DNA from: Piscinibacter sp050175855
Lineage (GTDB): Bacteria; Pseudomonadota; Gammaproteobacteria; Burkholderiales; Burkholderiaceae_C
Reading direction: 5' to 3'
Assembly: GCF_050175855.1 (NCBI RefSeq)
Contig: NZ_JBFXIO010000001.1
Coordinates: 1 to 64,000, forward strand
Length of the DNA stretch: 64,000 nt
The notes beneath the pieces are model-generated. The model did not search any database, had not been told where the DNA came from, and was given only the letters and a program-made list of their open reading frames with translations. The first letter of the stretch is position 1. Every line of letters starts with the position of its first letter. Positions 8,115 to 16,291 of this stretch are shown piece by piece. Position numbers and translations under genes: made by a program.

Positions 8115-8953
8115 GTACCGCGTTCGTCGCGCAACGCCAGGCGGCACAGCGCGACCCGGCCTGGCCGGGACGCTTGGGCTGGCTGCTGGCCGCAGTGGTG
8201 CTGCTGTGGCCGCTGCTCGTGACCACCGAGTTCAAACCCTGGGTGCTGCTGGACCCGCAGGCACTGCGCGTCACCGGTCACTTCATCTCCAGCTTCGTAC
8301 CGCCGGCGCATTCGCTCGAGTTCCTGTCGCTGGTGGCGCGCGAGACCTGGCGCACGGTGGCCATCGCCACCGCGGGCATTACGCTGGGCCTGCTGCTGGC
8401 CGTGCCGCTCACGCTGGTGGCCACGCGGGCGTTGTCGATGTCGGCGCTGACCGGTCGCATGGCCCCGCTGCCCCTGGCGCTGCGGCAGGCCGTGCGCATG
8501 CTGCTCATTGGGCTGCGCAGCGTGCCGGAGTTGGTCTGGGCACTGGTCTTCGTGCGGGTGGTCGGCCTGGGCCCGGCTGCCGGGGTGCTGGCCATCGCGC
8601 TCACCTACGGCGGCATGCTGGGCAAGGTGTACGCGGAGATCCTGGAAAGCGGTGACGCGCAGGTCACGCAGACGCTGCTGCGCAACGGCGCCTCACGCCT
8701 GCAGGCCTTTGCCTACGGGCTGCTGCCGCAGAACGCGGCCGAGCTGACCAGCTACACCGTGTACCGCTGGGAATGCGCGATCCGCAGTTCGGTGGTGCTC
8801 GGCTTCGTGGGTGCGGGCGGGCTCGGGCAGTTGATGGACGGCTCGTTGAAGATGTTCGCCGGCGGCGAGGTGCTGGCCATGCTCATCGTGTTCGTGGCGC
8901 TGGTGGCGCTGGCCGACCGGCTGAGTGCGGTGCTGCGCCGCGCGCTGGGCTGA
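8111..8953 (+). CDS. ABC transporter permease 1 (PhnE-like, selenium operon)
   Basis: 280 residues, about six membrane segments. A first segment follows the N-terminal basic stretch (WLLAAVVLLWPLLVTTEF), and the cytoplasmic EAA-type loop that docks the ATPase is visible as NGASRLQAFAYGLLPQNAAELTSYTVYRWE, near residues 196-225, followed by GFVGAGGLGQLMDG. Sequence class is PhnE/phosphonate permease. ATGA-coupled to the ATPase gene and followed 19 bp later by a second, different permease, so the channel is probably a heterodimer. Confidence 0.9.
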   Translation: MSTAFVAQRQAAQRDPAWPGRLGWLLAAVVLLWPLLVTTEFKPWVLLDPQALRVTGHFISSFVPPAHSLEFLSLVARETWRTVAIATAGITLGLLLAVPLTLVATRALSMSALTGRMAPLPLALRQAVRMLLIGLRSVPELVWALVFVRVVGLGPAAGVLAIALTYGGMLGKVYAEILESGDAQVTQTLLRNGASRLQAFAYGLLPQNAAELTSYTVYRWECAIRSSVVLGFVGAGGLGQLMDGSLKMFAGGEVLAMLIVFVALVALADRLSAVLRRALG

Positions 8954-8972
8954 GCGTTCGAGAGGCCATCCG

Positions 8973-9797
8973 ATGCGCCCGCCCGCCGCCAACCGCCCCT
9001 ACCGGCTGCCGCCGCCGCTCTTCGATGCACGCTGCCGCGCCTGCCGGCTGACAGCAGGCGTGCTGTTGCTCGTGGTGGCGAGCTTCGCTTCGCTCGACAT
9101 GCATTGGGGCGATTTCCTGTCGGTGGCCGCGCTGGCCAGCATGGGGCGCTTCCTGGGCGAATTCGCCCCGCCCGAACTCAGCGCAGGCTTCGTGCGCAGC
9201 GTGGTCGACGCCGCCTGGGAAACACTGGCCATGTCGGCGCTGGGCACGCTGCTGGCCGCTGCGGCCGGCGTGCTGCTGGCGCTGCCTGCCAGCCGGCTGC
9301 ACGACCAGGACCGGGCGCCCGGCCGCGCGCCGGCCCGCCTGCTGCTCAACGCGCTGCGTGCCGTGCCCGAGCTGGTGTGGGCGGCGCTGCTGCTGATCGC
9401 GGCCGGCCTGGGCCCCTTCGCCGGGACGCTGGCGCTGGCGGTGCACACCACCGGCGTGCTGGGCCGGCTGTTCGCCGAGGCCATCGAGAACGCCGCGCCG
9501 GGCCCGGCCGCCGCGCTGCGGACGCAAGGCTGCGGCACGGCACGCGTGTTCCTCTACGCCACCTTGCCCCAGGTGCTGCCGCAGCTGATGAGCTACTCGC
9601 TCTATCGCTGGGAGAACAACATCCGCGCAGCCGCCGTGCTGGGCGTCGTGGGCGCGGGCGGCCTGGGCCAGATGCTGTCGTTCCACATGGGCTTGTTCCA
9701 GATGCACAAGACCGCCACCGTGCTGCTGGCCATGCTGCTGCTGGTGGCCCTGGTGGATGGCGCCAGCTTCGCGTGGCGCCGCTGGCTCACCCGCTAG
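8973..9797 (+). CDS. ABC transporter permease 2 (PhnE-like, selenium operon)
   Basis: 274 residues, homologous to the preceding permease but clearly diverged. It has the same landmarks: an Arg-rich N-terminus, LLLVVASFASLDMHWGDFL, the loop LRTQGCGTARVFLYATLPQVLPQLMSYSLYRWENN, and VVGAGGLGQMLSFHMG. The ATG at 8973 follows AGAGG; an upstream in-frame start at 8925 would overlap permease 1. Two permeases with one ATPase suggest a heterodimeric importer. Confidence 0.88.
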   Translation: MRPPAANRPYRLPPPLFDARCRACRLTAGVLLLVVASFASLDMHWGDFLSVAALASMGRFLGEFAPPELSAGFVRSVVDAAWETLAMSALGTLLAAAAGVLLALPASRLHDQDRAPGRAPARLLLNALRAVPELVWAALLLIAAGLGPFAGTLALAVHTTGVLGRLFAEAIENAAPGPAAALRTQGCGTARVFLYATLPQVLPQLMSYSLYRWENNIRAAAVLGVVGAGGLGQMLSFHMGLFQMHKTATVLLAMLLLVALVDGASFAWRRWLTR

Positions 9798-9837
9798 GGC
9801 ACATACTGTGGCCGGTCCATTTGATGGGAGCGCCAGC

Positions 9838-11211
9838 ATGGATGCCGAGTCTTTCGATGCCATCGTCGTTGGCGCCGGTCAGGCGGGCCCGGCTATCGCG
9901 GCACGCTGCAGCCGCGAGGGCCTGAAGACCGCCGTGATCGAACGCCACCACTTCGGCGGCACCTGCGTCAACGTGGGCTGCGTGCCGACGAAGACGCTGG
10001 TGGCCAGCGCGCGCGCCGTCCGGCTTGCGCAGCGCGGCGCCGACTTCGGCTTCGACATCACCGGCCTGCGCGTCGACATGGCCCGCGTGATGGCCCGCAA
10101 GGACGCGATCGTCGCGAAGTCGCGGGACGGCGTGGAGACCTGGATGCGCGGGCTGAAGGGCACGGACGTCATCGTCGGCGATGCCCGGTTCGTCGGCCCG
10201 GCCACGCTCGAGGCAGCAGGGCGCCGATTGACCGCGCCGCGCATCTTCCTCAACGTCGGCGGACGCGCGGTACGGCCCGCGTTGCCCGGCATCGAGACGG
10301 TGCCGACCCTGGACAACGTGTCGGTGATGCAGCTGGACTCCGTGCCGGAGCATCTCGTCGTTGTGGGCGGCAGCTACATCGGTCTGGAGTTTGCGCACCT
10401 GATGCGCCGCCTGGGTGCCGCCGTCACGGTGGTGGAGCGCTCCGCGCGCCTGCTTCCGCGGGAGGACCCCGACGTGTCCGACGGCATCCGTTCGATCCTG
10501 GAGGCCGAAGGCGTGCGCTTCGAACTGGGCGCTGAGTGCCTGTCGCTCGCCCGGGCGGGCGAGGGCATCGTCGTCGGCGCAGCCTGCGGTGGCGGTGACG
10601 GCATTCTCGGAAGCCACGTGCTGCTGGCCGTCGGCCGCCAGCCCAACACCGACGGGCTGGGCCTGGAACTGGCCGGCATCCGCACCGATGCGCGCGGGTA
10701 CATCGAGGTCGACGACCAGTGTCGCACCAGCGCCGAAGGCGTCTGGGCCGTGGGCGACTGCAACGGACGCGGCGCATTCACGCACACCTCGTGGAACGAC
10801 CACGAGATCGTGGTCGCGAACCTGTTCGATGGCGATCCACGCCGCATCGGCGACCGCATCCCCTGCTATGCACTCTTCATCGATCCGGCTCTGGGGCGCG
10901 TCGGCATGACCGAGACCGAAGCGCTGGCCAGTGGCAAGCGTGTGCTGCGCGCCAAGATGCCGATGCAGCGCGTGGGCCGAGCGCGCGAGGCGGGTGAAAC
11001 CTCGGGCTTCATGAAGGTGCTGGTCGATGCCGACACGCAGCGCATCCTGGGCGCGGCCATCCTCGGGATGAACGGGGACGAGGTGGTGCACGGGCTGCTG
11101 GACATCATGGCGGCCGACCAGCCGTACACCGTGATCTCGCGGGCCGTGCACATCCACCCGACCGTGAGCGAACTGGTGCCGACCTTGCTGCAGCAATTGA
11201 AGCCGGTCTGA
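9838..11211 (+). CDS. MerA-like FAD/NAD(P)-disulfide oxidoreductase of the selenium operon
   Basis: 457 residues. Class I flavoprotein disulfide reductase: FAD-binding VVGAGQAGPAIAARC at the N-terminus, redox-active pair in GGTCVNVGCVPTK (Cys43 and Cys48), NAD(P)-binding VVVGGSYIGLEFAHLMRRLGA, second FAD motif VWAVGDCNGRGAFTH, and the dimer-interface HIHPTVSELVPTLL. It lacks the N-terminal HMA domain and the C-terminal vicinal Cys pair of true mercuric reductase (compare 34354-36048), so Hg(II) is an unlikely substrate. Placed last in the transporter operon, it could reduce selenite or a seleno-disulfide to feed SelD; this is inference. The 40-bp gap before it contains no obvious promoter. 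Confidence 0.85.
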   Translation: MDAESFDAIVVGAGQAGPAIAARCSREGLKTAVIERHHFGGTCVNVGCVPTKTLVASARAVRLAQRGADFGFDITGLRVDMARVMARKDAIVAKSRDGVETWMRGLKGTDVIVGDARFVGPATLEAAGRRLTAPRIFLNVGGRAVRPALPGIETVPTLDNVSVMQLDSVPEHLVVVGGSYIGLEFAHLMRRLGAAVTVVERSARLLPREDPDVSDGIRSILEAEGVRFELGAECLSLARAGEGIVVGAACGGGDGILGSHVLLAVGRQPNTDGLGLELAGIRTDARGYIEVDDQCRTSAEGVWAVGDCNGRGAFTHTSWNDHEIVVANLFDGDPRRIGDRIPCYALFIDPALGRVGMTETEALASGKRVLRAKMPMQRVGRAREAGETSGFMKVLVDADTQRILGAAILGMNGDEVVHGLLDIMAADQPYTVISRAVHIHPTVSELVPTLLQQLKPV

Positions 11212-11246
11212 TCTGAATTCACCCCGGCGAAGCGGGATTCAAGATC
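11210..11246 (+). terminator. Imperfect hairpin after the selenium operon
   Basis: GATCTGAATTC (11210-11220) and the downstream GATTCAAGATC (11236-11246) are imperfect inverted repeats around a GC-rich ACCCCGGCGAAGCGG centre, starting in the last codons of the flavoprotein gene. Plausible end of the transporter transcript; there is no uridine run. The remaining bases up to 11392 show nothing else. Confidence 0.4.
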
Positions 11247-11392
11247 GCAAGCGAAACCTGCATGGTTCGCCGCGGCAGATGCAGCGGAAGAGCCTTGGCT
11301 TGAGCGCTTCGGATGGGAACTCCAAGTCCCCGAAGCGGACGCGCCGTTGATGCCGGCAGTGTGTTCACCCCCGGCGTCTTGGCGCAGGTTTC

Positions 11393-11965
11393 CTACTTGG
11401 CTCCCGCCTGCCCTACCTGAGCAGCTTGCAGGATGCTCAGCAACGGCGCGTATCCGGCCTCCTGCAAGGCCTGTCCGCGCGCCACGTACAGATCCGCCGA
11501 CCCCTTGACACCGTGACCTTCGAGCAACCGGTTCATGAAGTTGAAGAGGCAGACCGTGAGGACGGCGTCATGCAGGTCGCGCTCCGTCCAACCCGCAGCG
11601 ACGATGGCGTCCACATGGCGCTGCGTGGCCTTGGCCGGGGCGAGGGTCAGCACCTTGGCGTAGGCCAGGATCGGCTTGAGTTTCGGGTCGACCGGTGCGC
11701 TGTCGATGTCGTCCAGCAGCGCGACGATGAGCGATTCCCCCACCCCATAGGCCTTGGCCGTTTCCGTGTGCACGCCGAAGCAGTATTGGCAGGCATTGAG
11801 GCCGGAGACGTAGGCCGCGATCAATTCCTTTTCCTTCGCCGTGAGCTGCGTGTCGGCGCGCAACACGGCGGTGTGGAACTCGATCAGCGCGCGGCCGGCG
11901 GCAGGGTTGAGCGTGAGGATGTGCCGCACGCCTGCATCGTCGGGCAAAGAAGAGATGAACGGCAT
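11393..11965 (-). CDS. AhpD-like peroxidase-related protein (carboxymuconolactone decarboxylase family)
   Basis: 190 residues from ATG 11965. All-helical CMD/AhpD fold; the redox motif is CQYCFGVH in NACQYCFGVHTETAKA, i.e. CxxC followed by His three residues on, as in AhpD where the pair reduces a partner and the His relays protons. An upstream in-frame start at 11989 is less likely because MPFISSLPDDAG is the usual family N-terminus. The gene is one of two CMD-family genes in this stretch (the other at 12371-12940) and both lie near an AraC regulator. Likely a thiol peroxidase or peroxidase helper; exact substrate unknown. Confidence 0.82.
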   Translation of the reverse strand: MPFISSLPDDAGVRHILTLNPAAGRALIEFHTAVLRADTQLTAKEKELIAAYVSGLNACQYCFGVHTETAKAYGVGESLIVALLDDIDSAPVDPKLKPILAYAKVLTLAPAKATQRHVDAIVAAGWTERDLHDAVLTVCLFNFMNRLLEGHGVKGSADLYVARGQALQEAGYAPLLSILQAAQVGQAGAK

Positions 11966-12025
11966 GAGTCCTCCATGTGACGCGAACACGCGACCCCACG
12001 AGGTCGCCCTGATGGGATGAGCCGA

Positions 12026-12334
12026 TCAGCCGCCCCCGCGTTGCGTGGCGAGGTCGAATCGGCGTTGCACCTCGTGCCGACGTTCTGCCGACAGGCCCGC
12101 GTACTGAAAGCGCACCTGCAGGCGCGGAATCTCGAGCAAGGCGATGCGGCGTGCGGCCAGCGGCTGCCAGACCAACCGGAGCATGCCGTCAGGGAACACA
12201 CCACGGACCTCATTTGAAGCGGAGTCCGTCTCGATGTCCGCACCGGGCAGCGCGGCGGGCAGCGCTCGCAGCAGATCCGCCACGGTGCATCCCATGGTCT
12301 GCTCGAATTCCTCGGGGACGAATTCCGGCGTCAT
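12026..12334 (-). CDS. Conserved hypothetical protein
   Basis: 102 residues, MTPEFVPEEFEQTMGCTVADLL onward. No motif I can name; a TMGCTVADLLRALPAALP segment near residues 13-30 looks conserved-protein-like, and the C-terminal third is rich in Arg and Gln. It lies between the two CMD-family genes on the same strand, 36 bp after the upstream one, and may be cotranscribed with them. Assignment rests on codon use and on the context. Confidence 0.6.
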   Translation of the reverse strand: MTPEFVPEEFEQTMGCTVADLLRALPAALPGADIETDSASNEVRGVFPDGMLRLVWQPLAARRIALLEIPRLQVRFQYAGLSAERRHEVQRRFDLATQRGGG

Positions 12335-12370
12335 CTCAGGATGGTCGTGGCGGTCTGTGCCGCGGAGTGG

Positions 12371-12940
12371 TCAATCGACCTTGTAGGCCGAGAACACGGC
12401 ATCCACCGGTGTGGCGAAGGCGTGGTTGCTGTAGTTGCTGAGCGTCTTCACGGCGATGGCCAGGACGATGTAGAGCACGTCCTTCTCCTGGAAGCCGGCG
12501 CCGAGGAACGCCTGCACAGTATCGGCGGCGGGACGCCCCTGGGTCTTGACCATCTCGGCCGTCAGTGCGTACAGGGCCGCGAGCCTGGCGTCGGGAATCG
12601 GCTGGCCGGCACGAACGGCCTGCAGCACAGGCCCCGGTACACCTGACTTCTTGTCGGCGATCATGCTGTGCGCGGCCGTGCAATAGGTGCAGCCATTGAC
12701 CTGGCTGACGGCCAGGAACACCACCTCCTGCTCGGCGGGCTTCAGTCCCGACTCCGAACGGAACAGCGCGTAGCCGTGCAGGTAGGTGCTCAGCACGGCC
12801 GGCGCGTTGACCATGTTGGCGTACATGTTCGGCAGGAACCCCACCGCCTTGACGGCCTGGTCGAGGATGGCCTTCTGGGCATCGTTGGCGGTGGCGGGGT
12901 CGACGGCGTGCAGGGTGTGCAGGATGGGTTTGGCAGACAT
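12371..12940 (-). CDS. Carboxymuconolactone decarboxylase family protein (AhpD-like)
   Basis: 189 residues from ATG 12940, preceded by a clear AGGAACC-type ribosome-binding site. The catalytic motif is CTYCTAAHSM: CxxC with His three residues after the second Cys. The QAVKAVGFLPNMYANMVNAPAVLSTYLHGYALF region is typical of YciW/Atu0492-type CMD proteins. Probably a cytosolic thiol-disulfide or peroxidase enzyme. The AraC regulator at 13079-13921 is upstream on the same strand and is a candidate controller. Confidence 0.82.
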   Translation of the reverse strand: MSAKPILHTLHAVDPATANDAQKAILDQAVKAVGFLPNMYANMVNAPAVLSTYLHGYALFRSESGLKPAEQEVVFLAVSQVNGCTYCTAAHSMIADKKSGVPGPVLQAVRAGQPIPDARLAALYALTAEMVKTQGRPAADTVQAFLGAGFQEKDVLYIVLAIAVKTLSNYSNHAFATPVDAVFSAYKVD

Positions 12941-13078
12941 GGCGGTTCCTTTGGGCGTGGGTGAGCTGAGAAAGCCGTTCATCCTAGGAATGGCCGGGGT
13001 CGACGTGGATACTGTCCGTCGCGGACTGATGACCCGGCGTCTCGCCGGGCCCGTCGGGCGGTTGACTCGTCGATTCGG

Positions 13079-13921
13079 TCAGGCCTGCGGCGCCGCTTCC
13101 GCCTCGACATTGCGCAGCCAATGTGTCGGGGCTTTGCCGGTCTTGCGGATGAAGGCCCGGGTGAACGCGCTGGCACTGCCATAGCCCACGTCCAGGGCCA
13201 CGTGTTTCAAGGGCCGTCCGGCTCGCAGCAGCCCCTGAGCCAGGGTGACGCGCCACGTCGCCAGGTAGTCCGCGGGTGTGTCCCCGATGACCTCGCGGAA
13301 GTGCACCGCGAACCGGGCCCGAGACATCCCCGCGAGTTGGGCCATGTCCGACAGCTCCCAGGCGCGCATGGCGTCCTCGTGGACCGCCACCAGGGCCTTG
13401 GCCAGACGCGGGTCTGCAAGCCCGGCCAGGGTGCCGCCCTGGGTCAGTCCGCGATCCAGGCAGTGGCGCAGCAGGCGGATCAGCAGCAGTTCACACAGGC
13501 GGTCCAGCGCGGCCTGGCGCCCGCACTGCTCGGTGAAGGCTTCGTCGTACAGCAGGTCCAGCAGGGCCTGCGCACCGGGAAGATCGCGCAGCGGCACCAG
13601 AACCATCGGCGGCAGCGAGTCCGTGATCGGGTTGCGTCCACCGCCACCAAACTGGATCGATGCGCACACCACGTCGGCACCGTCCCGGTCGTTGGCGATC
13701 AGGCGGTGGGCGTCCGGCCGGGGCAGGAACAGCAGGGTCGGTTCGGTGATGGTCAAGGTGCCTTCGATGCCGCCGGTCAGCGTCACCGGTCCGCGCTTGA
13801 TCAGGTGGACGTGGCCACGCTGCGTGTCGCGTTCGAAGTGGTGGATGCCGCAGATCTGGCCGGTATAGAAGACCCCGGCGCTCAGCGAGAAGCGTTGCAG
13901 CAGCAGGGAGAGGCGGTCCAT
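13079..13921 (-). CDS. AraC family regulator with cupin-type ligand domain
   Basis: 280 residues from ATG 13921 (MDRLSLLLQRFSLSAGVFYTGQ, the common start of cupin_6 AraC proteins). The N-terminal half is the small-molecule-binding cupin; the C-terminal half has two helix-turn-helix motifs, the first in LSDMAQLAGMSRARFAVHFREVIGDTPADYL and the second in KHVALDVGYGSASAFTRAFIRKTGKAPTHW. In-frame starts up to 13990 would add 23 residues. Targets are unknown; candidates are the CMD genes downstream and the divergent YHS gene at 14062. Confidence 0.85.
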   Translation of the reverse strand: MDRLSLLLQRFSLSAGVFYTGQICGIHHFERDTQRGHVHLIKRGPVTLTGGIEGTLTITEPTLLFLPRPDAHRLIANDRDGADVVCASIQFGGGGRNPITDSLPPMVLVPLRDLPGAQALLDLLYDEAFTEQCGRQAALDRLCELLLIRLLRHCLDRGLTQGGTLAGLADPRLAKALVAVHEDAMRAWELSDMAQLAGMSRARFAVHFREVIGDTPADYLATWRVTLAQGLLRAGRPLKHVALDVGYGSASAFTRAFIRKTGKAPTHWLRNVEAEAAPQA

Positions 13922-14061
13922 GGCGAGTGCGAAACGTTTGGTCAACAGGATGGTACTTGAGGACGCCGAACGTTTCATCGGAGGGCCCAAAGTTCACCGC
14001 AACGCCGGCAGCAACCCACACCGGCGTGAACCCCCAACCACCTCGATGAAGGACCTTCGTC

Positions 14062-14568
14062 ATGACACCCTCCACGACCCGACCGCGCCGGCGGTTTCTC
14101 GCCAACCTGATCGTTGCCGCCAGTGCGGTCACGCTGTTGAACAGCCCCGCACTGGCCTATGACGAGAACTCGACCAGTGCCGTGAACGTCGACGCCAGCG
14201 GCCTCGCACTCAAGGGCCACGACCCGGTGGCCTACTTCAACGCCGCGAAGCCGACGCCAGGCCTTGCCCAGTTCAGCGCACAACACCAGGGCGCGACCTA
14301 TCGGTTCGCGACCGCCGCCAACCGCGATGCCTTCATCGCCAACCCGGGCAAGTACGCGCCGGCCTACGGCGGCTTCTGCGCGATGGGCGTGGCGCTGGAG
14401 AAGAAGCTCGACGTCGATCCGCAGGCCTGGCGGGTGGTGGACGGCAGGCTGTACCTGAACGTCAACAAGGACGTGCAGAAGCGCTGGCTCGACGATGTGC
14501 CCGGCAACCTGGCCACGGCCGACAAGAACTGGCCGCGCCTGAAGGACCGGGTGCCGAAGACGCTCTGA
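14062..14568 (+). CDS. Exported YHS-domain protein
   Basis: 168 residues. The N-terminus is a Tat-like signal (PRRRFLANLIVAASAVTLL, twin Arg followed by FL, then a hydrophobic core and an ALA cleavage site near residue 32). The mature protein carries a YHS fold, the Cys-poor metal-binding domain, with GHDPVAYF near residues 51-58 and GKYAPAYGGFCAMGVALEKK. Many such proteins are annotated as YHS-domain, periplasmic, possibly copper or other metal binding. The ribosome-binding GAAGGA lies 8 bp before ATG. Divergent from the AraC gene. Confidence 0.85.
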   Translation: MTPSTTRPRRRFLANLIVAASAVTLLNSPALAYDENSTSAVNVDASGLALKGHDPVAYFNAAKPTPGLAQFSAQHQGATYRFATAANRDAFIANPGKYAPAYGGFCAMGVALEKKLDVDPQAWRVVDGRLYLNVNKDVQKRWLDDVPGNLATADKNWPRLKDRVPKTL

Positions 14569-14584
14569 GTGCCTGTCCGGAACC

Positions 14585-15007
14585 TCAGGAGCTTTCCCGC
14601 CACCGTTGCCGGACGTTTGCCACGAACCCGTCCCGGTCGGCGCGCATGTTGCGCACGACGGCTGCTGGCGCATCGGTCTGCTCGTGACGAGCGGACCAGA
14701 TGACGAGCTCGACCAGGACAGGCGCCAGGTCGATGCCCTTGGAGGACAGGCGATAGATGAAGCGACGCGCGTCCTGCGGGTCGCGCCGCTTCTCGACGAT
14801 GTTCGCATCCTCCAGCTTGCGAAGCCGGTCAGCCAGGATGTTGGATGCGATGCCTTCGCCTCCCGTCAGGAAGTCGTTGAAGGTCCGTCGTTCCTTGAAC
14901 ATCAGGTCGCGCACGACCAGCAGCGACCAGGCGTCGCCAAGAAGTTCGAGCGCAATGCTGATCGGGCAACCCGATCGTCGTTGACGAGATGCAGGGGGAG
15001 GGGCCAT
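14585..15007 (-). CDS. HxlR family transcriptional regulator
   Basis: 140 residues from ATG 15007. HxlR winged helix: a Cys near the N-terminus (RRSGCPISIALELLGDAWSLLVVRDLMF), the recognition region TFNDFLTGGEGIASNILADRLRKLEDANIV, and the wing KRRDPQDARRFIYRLSSKG. HxlR proteins are dimers that often sense electrophiles or disulfide stress through the N-terminal Cys. A perfect 9-bp dyad (15030-15052) sits between this gene and the divergent 15118 gene and is the probable operator for both. Confidence 0.9.
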   Translation of the reverse strand: MAPPPASRQRRSGCPISIALELLGDAWSLLVVRDLMFKERRTFNDFLTGGEGIASNILADRLRKLEDANIVEKRRDPQDARRFIYRLSSKGIDLAPVLVELVIWSARHEQTDAPAAVVRNMRADRDGFVANVRQRWRESS

Positions 15008-15029
15008 GGGCGAGCATCGATGATCGCAT

Positions 15030-15052
15030 ATCACTTGCCATTTGCAAGTGAT
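15030..15052. promoter_or_regulatory. Perfect dyad, likely HxlR operator
   Basis: ATCACTTGC (15030-15038) and GCAAGTGAT (15044-15052) are exact inverted repeats around 5 bp. The site lies in the 110-bp divergent interval, 23 bp before the HxlR start and 65 bp before the membrane protein start. ACTTGC/GCAAGT half sites are typical of HxlR-family operators, so autorepression plus control of the neighbour is likely. Confidence 0.75.
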
Positions 15053-15117
15053 TGACTACACTGACGCACCCTTTGCCAAGCAACCCGCGCCGGCTGCGCC
15101 TGCAGGAGGTCAACGTC

Positions 15118-15552
15118 ATGCGCAAGTCCTTCTGGTTGTCGGTCCTGGCCTACCTGGTACCGACCTTCCCACTCGGCTACTTCTGGCATCTGGTCACGTT
15201 CGCGGATCGATACCATCGGCTCGAGATGTACCGGGACGATGTGATCATCCCGTTGGGCTTGGCCTCGATGGTGATCCAGGCGCTGGTCTTCGCCTGGGCC
15301 TATCCGCGACTGTTTCCCTCCACGCGCATGCCATGGCAGCGCGGGGCCTTCGGTTTCGCGTGCATCTTCGGCGTCATGGCCTGGTCGTTCGCGGTGCTGC
15401 CGGTCGCGGCCAAGTACCGCATGACCTCGGTGCAGGACTTCATGGTGCTGGAGACTGCCTTCACGGTGTTGCAGTTCGCCGTCGTCTCTCCGCTGATTGC
15501 GCTGGCCCACCGGCTCGGCGAGGGCAAGTCGGCGGCGGCCGTGTCGGCCTGA
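15118..15552 (+). CDS. Four-helix membrane protein of unknown function (HxlR target candidate)
   Basis: 144 residues from ATG 15118, preceded by AGGAGGT. Four hydrophobic segments are visible: FWLSVLAYLVPTFPLGYFWHLV, IIPLGLASMVIQALVFAWAY, AFGFACIFGVMAWSFAVLPVA and FTVLQFAVVSPLIALAHRL. This layout resembles DUF1761-like small inner-membrane proteins. It is divergent from hxlR with a dyad between them, so it is likely repressed by HxlR. Function unknown. TfoX-like gene starts 13 bp downstream, probably cotranscribed. Confidence 0.7.
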   Translation: MRKSFWLSVLAYLVPTFPLGYFWHLVTFADRYHRLEMYRDDVIIPLGLASMVIQALVFAWAYPRLFPSTRMPWQRGAFGFACIFGVMAWSFAVLPVAAKYRMTSVQDFMVLETAFTVLQFAVVSPLIALAHRLGEGKSAAAVSA

Positions 15553-15565
15553 TCGGGCGACGCTG

Positions 15566-15892
15566 ATGCCCTACGACCCTCAGCTGGCAGAACGGATGCG
15601 CACAGCGCTGCAGGCACGCGCTGGCGTGGTCGAGAAGAAGATGTTTGGCGGCTACTGCTGGATGCTCCGCGGCAACATGCTGTGTGGCGTCGAGGTCGGA
15701 CGCTTCATGTTCCGTGTCGGCAAGGATCAGGAGGCCGAAGCGCTGTCGCGGCCCGGCGCCAGCCCCATGGACATCACCGGCAGGCCGATGAAGGGCTTCG
15801 TGTGGGTGGATGCCTCCCAGGCCGTGGGCGAAGGGCTCGAATCGTGGATTGACATGGCGGCGCGCTACATCGACGGGCTTGAGCCGAAGTAG
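15566..15892 (+). CDS. TfoX N-terminal domain protein
   Basis: 108 residues, ATG 15566. TfoX_N pattern: VVEKKMFGGYCWMLRGNMLCGVEVGRFMFRVGKDQE near residues 17-52, then PMDITGRPMKGFVWVD. In enterics TfoX/Sxy is a competence regulator with separate N- and C-terminal domains; single-domain relatives are common and of unknown function. A separate protein with only the C-terminal domain lies at 55904-56197. Probably in the same transcript as the 15118 membrane protein. Confidence 0.85.
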   Translation: MPYDPQLAERMRTALQARAGVVEKKMFGGYCWMLRGNMLCGVEVGRFMFRVGKDQEAEALSRPGASPMDITGRPMKGFVWVDASQAVGEGLESWIDMAARYIDGLEPK

Positions 15893-16291
15893 AGCTTCGG
15901 CTGTCACGGGCGGCGGTGCGCACATGACGTTCGCATCGTCGAGCTTGTCGGCGATGAGCCGGAGCGAATCGAGACACGGAAGGAAGCACAGCATCGGCTC
16001 GCCGACGGCGGCCGTGCAGTCGCGGCTGACGTTTGGGCCGTTGTTCCCAACTTCGTGACCATGAGGTGGCCGCACCCGTCGACCGATTGATCGCAGGGCG
16101 GAATGGCTGCAACGGGCCTGACAGTCCACGGCGATACGCCGAACCGAGGATCGCCAACCCCACATGCCTGCACCGCGAGCCTTCAGGTGCGTGGGCGTCA
16201 CGCATTGCCCGAACCGACCGACCAATGAAGACGGAAGGGCGCAAACGAACTCAGGCGGCCCGCCGGACCCACCACTGACCCAGGAGTCATC
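15893..16291. other. Intergenic, nothing recognised
   Basis: About 400 bp without a gene I can support. A long minus-strand frame crosses it, but it also runs antisense through the TfoX gene and the exported-protein gene and has no coding signature. The 3' end has a CAGGAG ribosome-binding site for the 16292 gene. Confidence 0.5.

Noticed and set aside
9838..11211. Second mercuric reductase
   Set aside because: No HMA domain and no C-terminal Cys pair; the operon is for selenium.
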